This document shows positions 1 to 8,325 of a stretch of DNA of 64,000 nt, piece by piece (position 1 is the stretch's first letter; each line of letters starts with the position of its first letter). A program made the position numbers and the translations under genes. The notes under the pieces were generated by a model. That model saw nothing but the letters and a program-made list of their open reading frames with translations. It searched no databases and was not told where the DNA came from. The stretch comes from Streptomyces sp. CC0208. Its GTDB lineage: Bacteria > Actinomycetota > Actinomycetes > Streptomycetales > Streptomycetaceae. The stretch is from NCBI RefSeq assembly GCF_003443735.1, contig NZ_CP031969.1, positions 1,178,001 to 1,242,000 of the forward strand. The letters are read 5' to 3'.

Positions 1-1
1 C

Positions 2-402
2 GACGAGAGCTTGGTCAGGGCCCTTGCCAACCTCGGCGGCCATGATCTTGACGGGCTCGACGCGGCATTCGGTGCGATCGACGACACACGGCCCACCGTG
101 ATCCTCGCCTACACCGTCAAAGGCTACGGCCTGCCCATGCAGGGCCACCCCCAGAACCACTCCGCGCTGCTCACCGGGAACCAGATCAGTCAGCTGGCGG
201 ACCGGGTCGGGGCTGATGTGGACGATCCGTGGCGGCCGCCAGCGGCGGGCAGCCCTGCGGCGGAACTCTGCCGTGAGACCGCACAGCGCCTGCGACGGGA
301 GGAAGTCTCCCTGGCCCCGCCGCAGACTCTGCCGCTCGACCTCGGCCGCACACCCACGTCCACAAAGGCCACCACCCAGGCCGCGCTCGGTCGGACACTG
401 GC
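2..402 (+). pseudogene. Fragment of homodimeric pyruvate dehydrogenase E1 (AceE-like)
   Basis: The reading frame is open from the window edge. It gives a segment typical of the thiamine-diphosphate E1 of the pyruvate dehydrogenase complex: LGGHDL, then VILAYTVKGYGLP, then HPQNHSALL, where intact AceE proteins have the same order. Similarity runs to about residue TQAALGRTL near base 400. The expected continuation of E1 (several hundred residues) is absent; the frame drifts into non-homologous sequence and stops at 511. The 5' part lies outside the window, so its completeness is unknown. The break coincides with transposase-like sequence on the other strand, so I read this as a gene cut by insertion and deletion. 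Family assignment is fairly secure; non-functionality is inferred. Confidence 0.7.
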
Positions 403-508
403 CACGCGCACGCACCGCCCTCAGCAACCGCCCGAACTGATCGATCCGCAGCCCCCTGGACGCTTCCACCCACACCCGCTCGGCCCTCAACACCCCAGCC
501 GTACAACG
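401..508 (-). mobile_element. Possible N-terminal scrap of an IS5-like transposase
   Basis: Read on the minus strand, this stretch gives RVWVEASRGLRIDQFGRLL followed by RAVRARG. It resembles, from memory, the N-terminal 'VWVE..TGL...F..L' region of small actinobacterial IS5-type transposases. No downstream catalytic DDE region follows, because the sequence runs into the AceE fragment. No terminal inverted repeats or target duplication could be recognised. It is at best a remnant, offered as the likely cause of the AceE truncation. Confidence 0.35.
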
Positions 509-711
509 TAGATGCCCTGTTCACGGGCTTCTGCAACACACCGTAAGCACGTCCGAGGCCTGTCGAGCCCAGCGTCTCGCAGGCCCCGGACGTCGGTGCG
601 GGCCACCCCGGTCTCGGGGGGGAGGCCGGTGTGCGATGGCAGCCCGCGCGGAGCCGGGGGGCGGCCGCCACCCTCACAGCAGGCCGCCCGTGCCCGGCCG
701 TACAGGACGCG

Positions 712-1056
712 TCAGCCGGCGGTCATCGCCGTTGCCGCGTATGTCAAGGAGATCAGGGCCAGTACTGCGGCCGGGACGGCCCGGACCGGCGGGTCACCGT
801 GGCGCAGGTGGACCACCGCCGCGGCGGCCATCAGCAGGGCGAAACCTGTCGCGGCGGCCACGCCCAGCGGCGTCCAGGTCAGCCCCGTCAGCAGACCGGC
901 GACCCCGGCCACCTCCAGCGCGCCGACGACGCGGTAGAGCCGTACCGACATGCCGAGATGGGCCGCCGCCTGGCGCATGAACGGCGCCGAGGCCAGCTTC
1001 GCCAGCCCCAGCGGAAGGAAGACCAGGGACAGGGCGACAGCGAGCACGGTGGTCAT
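712..1056 (-). CDS. DoxX-family small membrane protein
   Basis: A 114-residue protein with four hydrophobic segments, an N-terminal signal-anchor-like helix and a mid-protein GALEVAGVAGLLTGL motif, which is the usual DoxX layout and length. DoxX proteins are membrane proteins of poorly defined role, some linked to quinone or redox functions. The start ATG overlaps the stop codon of the upstream acetoacetate-CoA ligase by four bases (ATGA), so translation is probably coupled and this is the last gene of the aromatic-degradation operon. A specific function in ring degradation is inferred from position only. Confidence 0.75.
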   Translation of the reverse strand: MTTVLAVALSLVFLPLGLAKLASAPFMRQAAAHLGMSVRLYRVVGALEVAGVAGLLTGLTWTPLGVAAATGFALLMAAAAVVHLRHGDPPVRAVPAAVLALISLTYAATAMTAG

Positions 1057-3020
1057 GAGGCGGACCTGCTCTTGCGGCGCTCGGCGCCCAGCCGGACGTA
1101 GTGGTCGATGAGGTCGGGGCTGTCCACGGTGGCGGGGTTGACGACCTGCTCGACCGGGGCGCCCTGGAGCAGTCGTTTGATCGGGACCTCCAGCTTCTTG
1201 CCGGTGCGGGTGTGCGGGATGCCCGGCACTTCGAGGATCTCGTCGGGGACGTGGCGGGGTGAGGCGCCGGTGCGGACGGCGTCGCGGATCTTCTCTCGCA
1301 GGAGGTCGTCCAGGGTCACCCCGGCCGCCGGGACCACGAACAGCGGCATCCAGTAGCCGCCGTCCGGCTCCTCCGCGCCGATGACCAGGGCCTCGGCGAT
1401 CTCGGGGAGACGTTCGACGACATCATGGATGTCGGCGCTGCCGAGCCGTACACCGTTGCGGTTGAGCGTCGAGTCGGAACGGCCGTGGATGATCACCGAG
1501 CCGTGCCCCGTGACCGTGATCCAGTCGCCGTGTCGCCACACCCCGGGGTACGCCGAGAAGTAGGCGTCGCGGTAGCGGCTGCCCTCGGGGTCGTTCCAGA
1601 AGTACAGCGGCATCGAGGGCAGGGGGCGCGTGACGACCAGCTCGCCGACCCGGTCGATGACGGGGAAGCCCTCGGCGTCGTACGCGGCGAGCGCCACACC
1701 CAGGTGGGGTGCGGACAACTCACCTGCCCAGACCGGCGTGTTGGGGGCGCTGCCCGCGAAGCCGGAGACGATGTCGGTGCCGCCGCTGATGGAGGCCAGC
1801 AGAACGTGCTCGCCGACGTGCTCGCGGACCCAGGGGTAGGCGGAGGCGGGCAGGGCGGAGCCGGTGCAGCCGACGACGCGGATCGAGGACAGGTCGTGCG
1901 CGGACGGGTCGATGCCGAACTTGGCCATGCCCAGCAGGTATTGGGGGCTGGTGCCGAAGACGGTGACCCGATGGCGGGCGGCCAGATCCCATAGGCGGTC
2001 GAGTTTGGCGAAGGGGGCCGGACTGCCGTCGTACGTACACGTCGTGGCACCCGTCAGCAGTGTGGAGACGACCAGGTTCCACATCATCCAGTGGGTGGTG
2101 GTGTACCAGAGGAGACGGTCGCCGGGCCTCAAGTCCGAGTGCAGCCCCAGGGTTTTGAGATGCTCCAGGAGCACGCCGCCGTGGCCGTGGACGATGCCCT
2201 TGGGCAGGCCGGTGGTGCCGGAGGAGAACACGATCCACAGCGGGTGGTCGAACGGGACCGGTGAACAGGCGAGTTCCTCGGTGCGCGTGGAGGCATCCTC
2301 CCAGGGGACCACCAGCGACGGGTACGCCTGCGACGGCCAGGGCAGGCCCATGTGGTCCACCAGCAGGGTCGCCTTCAACGTGGGGAGAGCGCGGGCGAGT
2401 TCGAGGACGGCTTCGCGGCGGTCGTGGGTGGTGCCGTTGAACAGGTAGCCGTCGGCGGCGATCAGCACGGTGGGTTCGAGCTGGGCGAAGCGGTCGGCGG
2501 CGGCCTTGGGGGCGTAGTCCTGACCGCACACCGACCACACGGCGCCCAGGCTCGCGGCGGCGAGGAACGTGACGATGGCGTGCGGGGTGTTGGGCAGATA
2601 GCCGACGACCCGGTCGCCCTTGCCGACGCCGAGGTCGCGCAGGGTGGCGGCCACCGACGCGACCAGGGCACGCAACCGGGCGCCGGTCACCTCGTATCCG
2701 GCACCGGTCTCGTCGAGGGCAATGATCGCCACGTCGTCGTCGGCCAGGTTGCGCAGGGCATGGTGGGCGTAGTTGAGGGTGGCGCCGGGGAACCAGCGGG
2801 CGCCCGGCATCCGCTCCTCGGCCAGCACCTGCTCGTAGGGGGTGTCGGCGTTGATGTCGAAGTACTCCCACACCGCGCCCCAGAAGCCCTCCAGGTCGGT
2901 GACAGACCACTGATGCAGGGTGGCATAGTCCTCCGGGTCCATGCCCTGGAGCCGGGCGAAGTCCGCGATGCGACTGGCGGCCGCAGTCTCCGGATCGGGT
3001 GTGAAGAAGGGCGTGCTCAT
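1053..3020 (-). CDS. Acetoacetate-CoA ligase (acetoacetyl-CoA synthetase)
   Basis: A 655-residue member of the adenylate-forming superfamily, which makes acetoacetyl-CoA from acetoacetate, ATP and CoA. Visible motifs are the phosphate loop FSSGTTGLPKGIVHG (about residues 265-279), the adenine motif region CTGSALPAS, the GDWITVTGHGSVIIHGRSD hinge and the C-terminal RTGKKLEVPIK with its catalytic lysine. Length and the N-terminal 'FW..VW.YF' region match acetoacetyl-CoA synthetases rather than short acetyl-CoA synthetases. The ATG at 3020 was chosen because it overlaps the upstream hydroxylase stop (ATGA) and gives the family length; the frame stays open further upstream only by chance. Its place in a ring-cleavage operon suggests acetoacetate is a pathway product. 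Confidence 0.9.
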   Translation of the reverse strand: MSTPFFTPDPETAAASRIADFARLQGMDPEDYATLHQWSVTDLEGFWGAVWEYFDINADTPYEQVLAEERMPGARWFPGATLNYAHHALRNLADDDVAIIALDETGAGYEVTGARLRALVASVAATLRDLGVGKGDRVVGYLPNTPHAIVTFLAAASLGAVWSVCGQDYAPKAAADRFAQLEPTVLIAADGYLFNGTTHDRREAVLELARALPTLKATLLVDHMGLPWPSQAYPSLVVPWEDASTRTEELACSPVPFDHPLWIVFSSGTTGLPKGIVHGHGGVLLEHLKTLGLHSDLRPGDRLLWYTTTHWMMWNLVVSTLLTGATTCTYDGSPAPFAKLDRLWDLAARHRVTVFGTSPQYLLGMAKFGIDPSAHDLSSIRVVGCTGSALPASAYPWVREHVGEHVLLASISGGTDIVSGFAGSAPNTPVWAGELSAPHLGVALAAYDAEGFPVIDRVGELVVTRPLPSMPLYFWNDPEGSRYRDAYFSAYPGVWRHGDWITVTGHGSVIIHGRSDSTLNRNGVRLGSADIHDVVERLPEIAEALVIGAEEPDGGYWMPLFVVPAAGVTLDDLLREKIRDAVRTGASPRHVPDEILEVPGIPHTRTGKKLEVPIKRLLQGAPVEQVVNPATVDSPDLIDHYVRLGAERRKSRSAS

Positions 3021-4603
3021 CGCGTCGTACTCCTCAACAGGCTTTTCGGGGCCGTCCGTTCGGAAGGGACAGGGCTTCGGGTGGTGTGCAGCAGGGAGGC
3101 CCAGGCGGCGGTCGAGGTGAAGTCGCGGCCGCCTGCCGGGACGATGTCCATGACGACCCGGTCGGGCCGCAGCAGGACCGCATCTGCGTGTCCGGCGCGC
3201 AGCCAGGCTGCGAGGGTGCAGTCGTCGCCGAGGTCTGTCACCGGGACGGCGTGAACGCCGAGACTGTGGGCGAGCGCGGTCAGGGAAGGGCCGGGCTCGG
3301 TGGCGGTCAGGACGGCGAAGGAGTCGCCGAGCGCCTCGTCGAGCCGGGTGGGCCGTCCGGCGACGCTCACCCATGGTTGGGGGCAGTGTGTGCCCGCCAG
3401 CCTTCGGCGGACACTGCGCCGCACGAGCGGTCCGGTGGTCAGGGGTGGGCTGAGGTCGCGGCCGGCCAGCTCGGTCAGGCCGGGTATGCGGCAGGCGGCG
3501 GCCAGCGCTCGGCGGCGGAGCGCGGCGGCATCGTCCTGGCCACCGGTCATGGCCCAGCCCATGGCGACCGCGAGGCGGACCACACGCCGTGCGTGCGGCC
3601 TGCGTTCGCTCTCGTAGGTGTCCAGCAGCCGTTCGTCGCCGCCCTGCTGGAGGACGCGGGCGAGTTTCCAGGTGAGGTTGTAGGCGTCTCGCAGTCCCGA
3701 GCACAGGCCCTGTCCGATGAACGGCGGGGTGAGGTGGGCGGCGTCGCCGAGCAGGAAGACCCGTCCGCTGCGCCAGCGGTCGGCGACGCGGGCCCGGAAG
3801 GTGTACTGCGTCTCGCGGACCACCTCGAAGTCCCCGTCGTACGAGGGCGGCAGCCACGGGGCGATCAGTTCGCGGACCGTCTCCTGCCCTTCTCCTTCAC
3901 GGAGCCGGAACTCCCAGCGGTAGCGGGTCTCGTTCACCCGCATGAAGGTCCCCGGCCGGTCCGGGTCGCAGACCTGGTCGACGCCCTCCCAACAACGGAC
4001 GGGGCCCGTGGTCTCGGCGTCGATGACGGTCCACTTCTCCTCGAAGTGCAGGTCCTCCCAGGCGCCGCCGATGGCTTCGCGGGTGAGGCTGTTGGCGCCG
4101 TCGCAACCGAGGACCGCGTCGGCCCACAGCTCGTGATCGCCGGTGTCGTCGCGGTAGGTGACGCGTACGGGGCCGGTGGAGTCCGGGCCGACGCCGGTGA
4201 CCTCCACGCCGCCGCGCAGTTCGCACTCCGGGCGCTGAGCCAGGGCGTCGCGCAGCACGCGTTCCAGCTCGGGCTGGTCGAACATGCTGGACTGCGGATA
4301 CCCGTGGTGCCCTTGCGGGGAGCGCCGGAACTCGGCCATCACCCGGTGCCGGGCATCCAGCAGCCGTAGTCCGTTCGCCGGGCGGGAGATCGCGGTGAAC
4401 TCCTCGCCGACTCCGGCGGCCTGGAGGATCCGGTGGATCTCGTCGTCATTGGCGACGGCGCGCGGGAGCGGATAGACATCCCGGTGGCGTTCGAGGACGA
4501 CACTGCGGACTCCGCGCCGGGCCAACAGAAGGGCGGCGGTCACGCCCACCGGTCCGGCCCCGACGATCACGACGGGCAAATGTGCGGCTTCATCGACGGT
4601 CAT
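3017..4603 (-). CDS. FAD-dependent aromatic hydroxylase, MhpA type
   Basis: A 528-residue group A flavoprotein monooxygenase. It shows the N-terminal dinucleotide fold VVIVGAGPVG (residues 10-19), the middle DG motif VLGCDGANS, and the FAD-ribose motif RVFLLGDAAHLTPPFIGQGL. A thioredoxin-like C-terminal portion is also present, as in 3-(3-hydroxyphenyl)propionate hydroxylases. Such enzymes use NAD(P)H and O2 to hydroxylate a phenol to a catechol-like diol. The gene lies between the hydrolase (19 bases upstream) and the CoA ligase (overlapping ATGA), and a good GAGGTGA ribosome site precedes the ATG at 4603. The substrate cannot be read from sequence; a resorcinol- or hydroxyphenyl-type compound is a guess. 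Confidence 0.85.
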   Translation of the reverse strand: MTVDEAAHLPVVIVGAGPVGVTAALLLARRGVRSVVLERHRDVYPLPRAVANDDEIHRILQAAGVGEEFTAISRPANGLRLLDARHRVMAEFRRSPQGHHGYPQSSMFDQPELERVLRDALAQRPECELRGGVEVTGVGPDSTGPVRVTYRDDTGDHELWADAVLGCDGANSLTREAIGGAWEDLHFEEKWTVIDAETTGPVRCWEGVDQVCDPDRPGTFMRVNETRYRWEFRLREGEGQETVRELIAPWLPPSYDGDFEVVRETQYTFRARVADRWRSGRVFLLGDAAHLTPPFIGQGLCSGLRDAYNLTWKLARVLQQGGDERLLDTYESERRPHARRVVRLAVAMGWAMTGGQDDAAALRRRALAAACRIPGLTELAGRDLSPPLTTGPLVRRSVRRRLAGTHCPQPWVSVAGRPTRLDEALGDSFAVLTATEPGPSLTALAHSLGVHAVPVTDLGDDCTLAAWLRAGHADAVLLRPDRVVMDIVPAGGRDFTSTAAWASLLHTTRSPVPSERTAPKSLLRSTTR

Positions 4604-4622
4604 GTGCGGCTCACCTCGGGTA

Positions 4623-5561
4623 TTAGTTCGCGGCCGCGACGGGCGTGCGCTGCTCGCCGAGGCAGATGCGGCCGTCGGGGGTCGCGATCGTCGCCGTGAT
4701 CACGTCGCCCGGGTTCAGGTAGCGCGGGTTCTTCGCCTGGCTCTTGAAGAACGCCTTCCACTTCACCGCCGGCGGCAGCAGCGCGCCGATCTTCTCGACG
4801 GCCTTCGGCGGGGCCTTCAGGGCCGTGCCGCCGGGGGTGCCGGTGAGCAGCAGGTCGCCGGCGTCCAGGGTCTGGAAGCGGGCCAGCAGAGTGAGCGCCT
4901 GCGCCGGGCGGACGATCATGTCGGCCAGGGTGCGGTCCTGGCGGAGCTCGCCATTGACGCTCAACTTCAGCCGCAGGTCAAGGAGATGGGCGAAGTCCTC
5001 CGGCTCCAGCAACGACAGGTACGGACCGGTCGGCGTGAAGGTGGGGTACGACTTGCTCTCGTAGAACTGCGTCTTGGTCAGCTGCACCTCGCGGGCGCTG
5101 ACATCGTTGGTGATCACCAGTCCGGCGACGTACGACGGCAGGTCCCGCTCCTCGACCACGGTACCGACGGGCAGCGGCGCGCCCATCACGAGCCCGAGCT
5201 CGATCTCGTAGTCGAGGAACTTCACGCGTGACGGCCGGACGACGACCTCGCTGGGACCGCTGACCGAACCGGATGCCTTGCGGAAGAACGCGGGCGGGAT
5301 GTCGCCCTTGAAGCCCGAATCACGGGCGTGGCTGCGGTAGTTGACCATCTGGGCGACCACCCGGCAGGGCGTGGTGACCGGGGAGAGCGCGACCAGATCG
5401 GCGACCGGAGTGCCCGGCCCGCCGGAGGCAGCGGCCTCCCGGACGGCGTCCCGGTCGGCCAGCAGCTCGGCGGTGGTCACGGCCTTGGTCTCGACGGGGA
5501 CGGCCCGGTCGCCTCGGACGACCCACCAGCCGTCGGCCGTGCGCAGGACATTGGTGCTCAT
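4623..5561 (-). CDS. Fumarylacetoacetate hydrolase-family protein
   Basis: A 312-residue protein with the FAH catalytic domain: the metal-binding stretch FLDYEIELGLVMG, then NDVSAREVQ and GDLLLTGTPGGTA. Family members hydrolyse C-C bonds in 1,3-diketo acids (fumarylacetoacetate, acylpyruvates) or carry out hydratase/decarboxylase steps in meta-cleavage pathways. The ATG at 5561 sits behind GAAGAAGG; earlier in-frame codons lack a ribosome site. It is the second gene of the operon, directly after the ring-cleavage dioxygenase and before the hydroxylase. Cleavage of a ring-fission product to a small acid plus acetoacetate would fit the downstream acetoacetate-CoA ligase, but that is inference. 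Confidence 0.88.
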   Translation of the reverse strand: MSTNVLRTADGWWVVRGDRAVPVETKAVTTAELLADRDAVREAAASGGPGTPVADLVALSPVTTPCRVVAQMVNYRSHARDSGFKGDIPPAFFRKASGSVSGPSEVVVRPSRVKFLDYEIELGLVMGAPLPVGTVVEERDLPSYVAGLVITNDVSAREVQLTKTQFYESKSYPTFTPTGPYLSLLEPEDFAHLLDLRLKLSVNGELRQDRTLADMIVRPAQALTLLARFQTLDAGDLLLTGTPGGTALKAPPKAVEKIGALLPPAVKWKAFFKSQAKNPRYLNPGDVITATIATPDGRICLGEQRTPVAAAN

Positions 5562-5587
5562 GTCAGTGCCTTCTTCAGAGGGACGGG

Positions 5588-6730
5588 TCAGGAGTTGGCG
5601 GCCTTGAGCAGGCCGAAGAGTCGCGCTGGGTCCATCTCGTTGTCGCCGCGCAGGGCCTCGATGACATCGCGGACCCGCTGCGGGGAGGGGCTCGCGCCGA
5701 GGAAGTCGCGGGTGGCCGGCGGGCCCCACTGGGCCAGGCCGCTGGTCGACATGGGCGCCCACCCGGGCTCGACGTCGCAGGAGAACAGGTCACCGTCGGC
5801 GAAGTGCTCCAGCATGAAGCGGTCGGGGTCGCGCCAGTAGTCGAACAGCTGGCTGCCCTGGATGTGCCGGCCGATGCCCCAACTGCGCTTGTAGCCACGC
5901 TCCTTGAGGTACTCCCCACCTGCGGCGATCGAGTCCAGGTCGCTGACCTGGTAGGCGGAGTGGACGTACCCCGTGCCCGGCCCCAGGTGCATCGCGAGGG
6001 TGTGGTGGTCGGCTGGCACGCTGCCCAGGTCGCAGCGGATGAACGCCATTGTCGGACCGCGCCCGCGCTGCCCGTCCAGGAACAGGAAGTCGGACACGAT
6101 CATCCCGAGGGTGTCCAGGTACCAGTCCAGCGCCCGCGCGAACACCCTTGTCTCCAGCACCACATGGCCCAGCCGCTGGATGCGGGACGGCTCGCGCGGC
6201 GGCCGCTGCGTGGTGTTCGTACGACGGTGATCCGTACCGAAGTTGAGCAGCAGCGGCTGCTGTTCCGGCAGCGCGGGCAGCCGCTCGCTGCAGTGCACCA
6301 CACGCACCGGGAAGCCCGACGGGTCGAGCAGGTCGACGACCTTGCCACCACCAGGAACGTCGGCGTCCCGCACGTCCCTGCCCGTCGCGCGGGCCAGCCG
6401 GTCCAGGTCGCCCCGTTCGGCGACGCGGAACGCCGGGCCGATGAAGCGGGACGTACGCCCGCGCCGGATCACCATGCAGGGCGAGCCGGCGAAGGTGCCG
6501 CGCAGCCACAGCTCCCGCTCGGTACGCCCGGCGACACCGAAGCCGAAGTCCCGGGCGAAGACCTCCGCCCGGTCCAGGTCGGGCTTCTCGAACTCCAGCC
6601 AGGCCAGGTCCGCCACCTTGATCACGGGATTCCGGGAACGGCCGGGATGTTCGCCGCGCAGGGCGCCCTGCTCACTGTGGAGGTCCTGATGGGCCGTGAT
6701 GACGTCCCCGTTGACGCGTGTTTCAGACAT
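5588..6730 (-). CDS. Type I extradiol (ring-cleavage) dioxygenase, VOC fold
   Basis: A 380-residue protein with two vicinal-oxygen-chelate modules. The C-terminal module carries a plausible 2-His-1-carboxylate Fe(II) site: His189 in RLGHVVLET, His257 in GYVHSAYQV and Glu308 in RFMLEHF. The spacing (68 and 51 residues) is close to that of catechol 2,3-dioxygenases. Such enzymes open catechol-type rings beside the diol. The ATG at 6730 was chosen for the GGAGG five bases upstream; an earlier in-frame start would run through the operator region. It is the first gene of the operon and is divergent from the TetR gene. The exact catechol substrate is unknown. Confidence 0.88.
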   Translation of the reverse strand: MSETRVNGDVITAHQDLHSEQGALRGEHPGRSRNPVIKVADLAWLEFEKPDLDRAEVFARDFGFGVAGRTERELWLRGTFAGSPCMVIRRGRTSRFIGPAFRVAERGDLDRLARATGRDVRDADVPGGGKVVDLLDPSGFPVRVVHCSERLPALPEQQPLLLNFGTDHRRTNTTQRPPREPSRIQRLGHVVLETRVFARALDWYLDTLGMIVSDFLFLDGQRGRGPTMAFIRCDLGSVPADHHTLAMHLGPGTGYVHSAYQVSDLDSIAAGGEYLKERGYKRSWGIGRHIQGSQLFDYWRDPDRFMLEHFADGDLFSCDVEPGWAPMSTSGLAQWGPPATRDFLGASPSPQRVRDVIEALRGDNEMDPARLFGLLKAANS

Positions 6731-6770
6731 GGAGCCCTCCGAGCAACATTGCCGTAATGAGGAAATCATC

Positions 6771-6825
6771 AACTGTGACAGTTCCGTCGTCAAGACGCGC
6801 GCCGCAAGAAATGATGAATTCATCA
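6771..6825. promoter_or_regulatory. Two palindromes in the divergent TetR/ring-cleavage promoter region
   Basis: Between the dioxygenase start (6730) and the TetR start (6866) lie AACTGTGACAGTT at 6771-6783 (perfect 6+1+6) and TGATGAATTCATCA at 6812-6825 (perfect 14 bp). Both are AT-rich against a GC-rich background, as expected for operators of the adjacent TetR protein. A TAGACT at 6854-6859 sits just upstream of the TetR ATG, which would make that transcript nearly leaderless. Confidence 0.55.
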
Positions 6826-6865
6826 GGACTGCGATCGCCATCGTCGCGACGGGTAGACTTTGCGC

Positions 6866-7501
6866 ATGTCTACGTCAGCCCCGCCCAGCAACCGGTTCGA
6901 GCGGCGTCGCGCAGAGACCCGTGGAGCTCTTGTACGAGCGGCCCGGCAGATACTCGCCGAGAGCGGCGACACCAGCGCGAGCATCCAGGCGATCGCCGAG
7001 CGCGCGGACGTGGGCTTCGGCTCCTTCTACAACCACTTCGACTCCAAGGCGGAGTTGTTCGAGACGGCGGTGGTCGATGCCCTTGAGGAGTTCGGGGAGG
7101 CCTTCGACGAGCGTCTGACGGGAATCGACGACCCGGCGGAGCTGCTGGCGGCCGGTTTCCGGCTCAGCGCCCGCATGGCCGACTCCCACCCGGAGCTGAT
7201 GCAGGTCCTGCGCCGCCGTGGCCACGCGCACATCCACTCGGACAACGGACTGGCCCGACGCGCCCTGCGTGATCTCCAGGTCGGCATCGCCTCCGGCCGC
7301 TTCACGCCCCTCGACCCCGTGGTCGCCCTGTCCGCACTGGGCGGCACCCTGCTGTCCCTGGTGGAGCTGCGGTTCGCCCGCCCCGAGGTGGACGGTGACG
7401 AGGCTGCGGCGAACCTCGCCGAAATGGTCCTGCGGATGCTGGGCCTGCCCGCGGACGAAGCACACCAGGTCGCCCGACGCCCCTTGCCTGACGCCGCCTG
7501 A
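6866..7501 (+). CDS. TetR-family regulator of the ring-cleavage operon
   Basis: A 211-residue TetR regulator. The N-terminal helix-turn-helix is recognisable in ASIQAIAERADVGFGSFYNHF (about residues 36-56), followed by a helical ligand domain without a recognised signature. The ATG at 6866 follows a TAGACT -10-like box with no room for a ribosome site, so translation may be leaderless; a TTG two codons earlier is possible. Divergent placement and the two palindromes in the shared intergenic region suggest it represses the catabolic operon and is relieved by a pathway compound. It converges on the lipid-binding-protein gene with only five bases between stop codons. Confidence 0.85.
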   Translation: MSTSAPPSNRFERRRAETRGALVRAARQILAESGDTSASIQAIAERADVGFGSFYNHFDSKAELFETAVVDALEEFGEAFDERLTGIDDPAELLAAGFRLSARMADSHPELMQVLRRRGHAHIHSDNGLARRALRDLQVGIASGRFTPLDPVVALSALGGTLLSLVELRFARPEVDGDEAAANLAEMVLRMLGLPADEAHQVARRPLPDAA

Positions 7502-7506
7502 CGACC

Positions 7507-8289
7507 TCACGCGGACGACGAGTTCGGGTGGAACGTGACCGAGCGGCCCGTGAAGCGGGCGTCGATTCCGTCCTCGGTGGTGGTGACCGAGCGCAGACGG
7601 AGCCCTTCCGGCACGTTCTGCAGCGGAATGGGCTCTTCCAGGGCCTTGTCGAGCAGTGATTTCAGCGGAGGGAGCAGTTCACCCTGCTCCGCGCGTACGT
7701 CCGTGAAGGCGATGCGGTTGCCGCCGGCCGCCGAGACGGACGCGCTCACGGTCACGTCGCCGACGAGCGGCAGACTCGCCCTCGCGTCGACCCGCCCCGA
7801 CTCGTCCCCCTGTGACACCTGCACGCCGAGCGCCCTCGACACATCCGCGTACGACAGGAACGCGCTCGCCGTGACGCCGTCCGCGTGAGCCTCGTCGGCG
7901 CTTCCCGAGGTCTTCAGCCCGTCCATCCCGACCGTCAGCCTCGTCACCGGGAGCGGCCGGGTGCTGCCGCCGGCCGGAATGTCGTGGGCGGTCAGGTCGA
8001 CATGGTCCAGCCTGCCCGCAGCCAGTTGGTTCAGCACAGGAAAGCCCCTGACGTGCACTGACGGCCGATCGGCGGTTCCCGTGCCGTCCTGGAACGCCTC
8101 GGCCGTACGGCCCTCCGCGCGAGCTGCGGCGATCCGGTCGACCGCGACTCCGCCGACGAGCACGGCCACCAGAGACGCGGCGACCATGATCATGCACCGC
8201 CTGGTCCGGGTCGGCGGGCTCGCGTACGTGGAGCTGTCGCCGTAGTAGGCCTCGCCGACGTACTCCTCGTTGCGCTGGGACTGATACAT
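7507..8289 (-). CDS. LmeA-family (DUF2993) membrane-anchored lipid-binding protein
   Basis: A 260-residue protein with a cytosolic N-terminus of about 30 residues, one membrane segment (about residues 34-52, MIMVAASLVAVLVGGVAV), and an extracellular DUF2993 domain. Features of that domain seen here are SVHVRGFPVLNQLAAGRLD near residue 80, repeated beta-strand patterns and GLRLRSVTTTEDGIDARF near the end. LmeA proteins bind phospholipids at the cell envelope, and in mycobacteria one is needed for mannan maturation; the role here is unknown. A good AGGAG lies before the ATG at 8289. It follows the TetR gene by 36 bases on the same strand, so the two are probably co-transcribed. Confidence 0.8.
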   Translation of the reverse strand: MYQSQRNEEYVGEAYYGDSSTYASPPTRTRRCMIMVAASLVAVLVGGVAVDRIAAARAEGRTAEAFQDGTGTADRPSVHVRGFPVLNQLAAGRLDHVDLTAHDIPAGGSTRPLPVTRLTVGMDGLKTSGSADEAHADGVTASAFLSYADVSRALGVQVSQGDESGRVDARASLPLVGDVTVSASVSAAGGNRIAFTDVRAEQGELLPPLKSLLDKALEEPIPLQNVPEGLRLRSVTTTEDGIDARFTGRSVTFHPNSSSA

Positions 8290-8325
8290 GCTTCTCCTCT
8301 TCGAGTGGTGCTGGGGGAAGTGCGC

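Noticed and set aside
1053..3857. A 934-residue version of the acetoacetate-CoA ligase
   Set aside because: The extra N-terminus is antisense to the hydroxylase and low-complexity; the ATG at 3020 gives the family length and overlaps the upstream stop.
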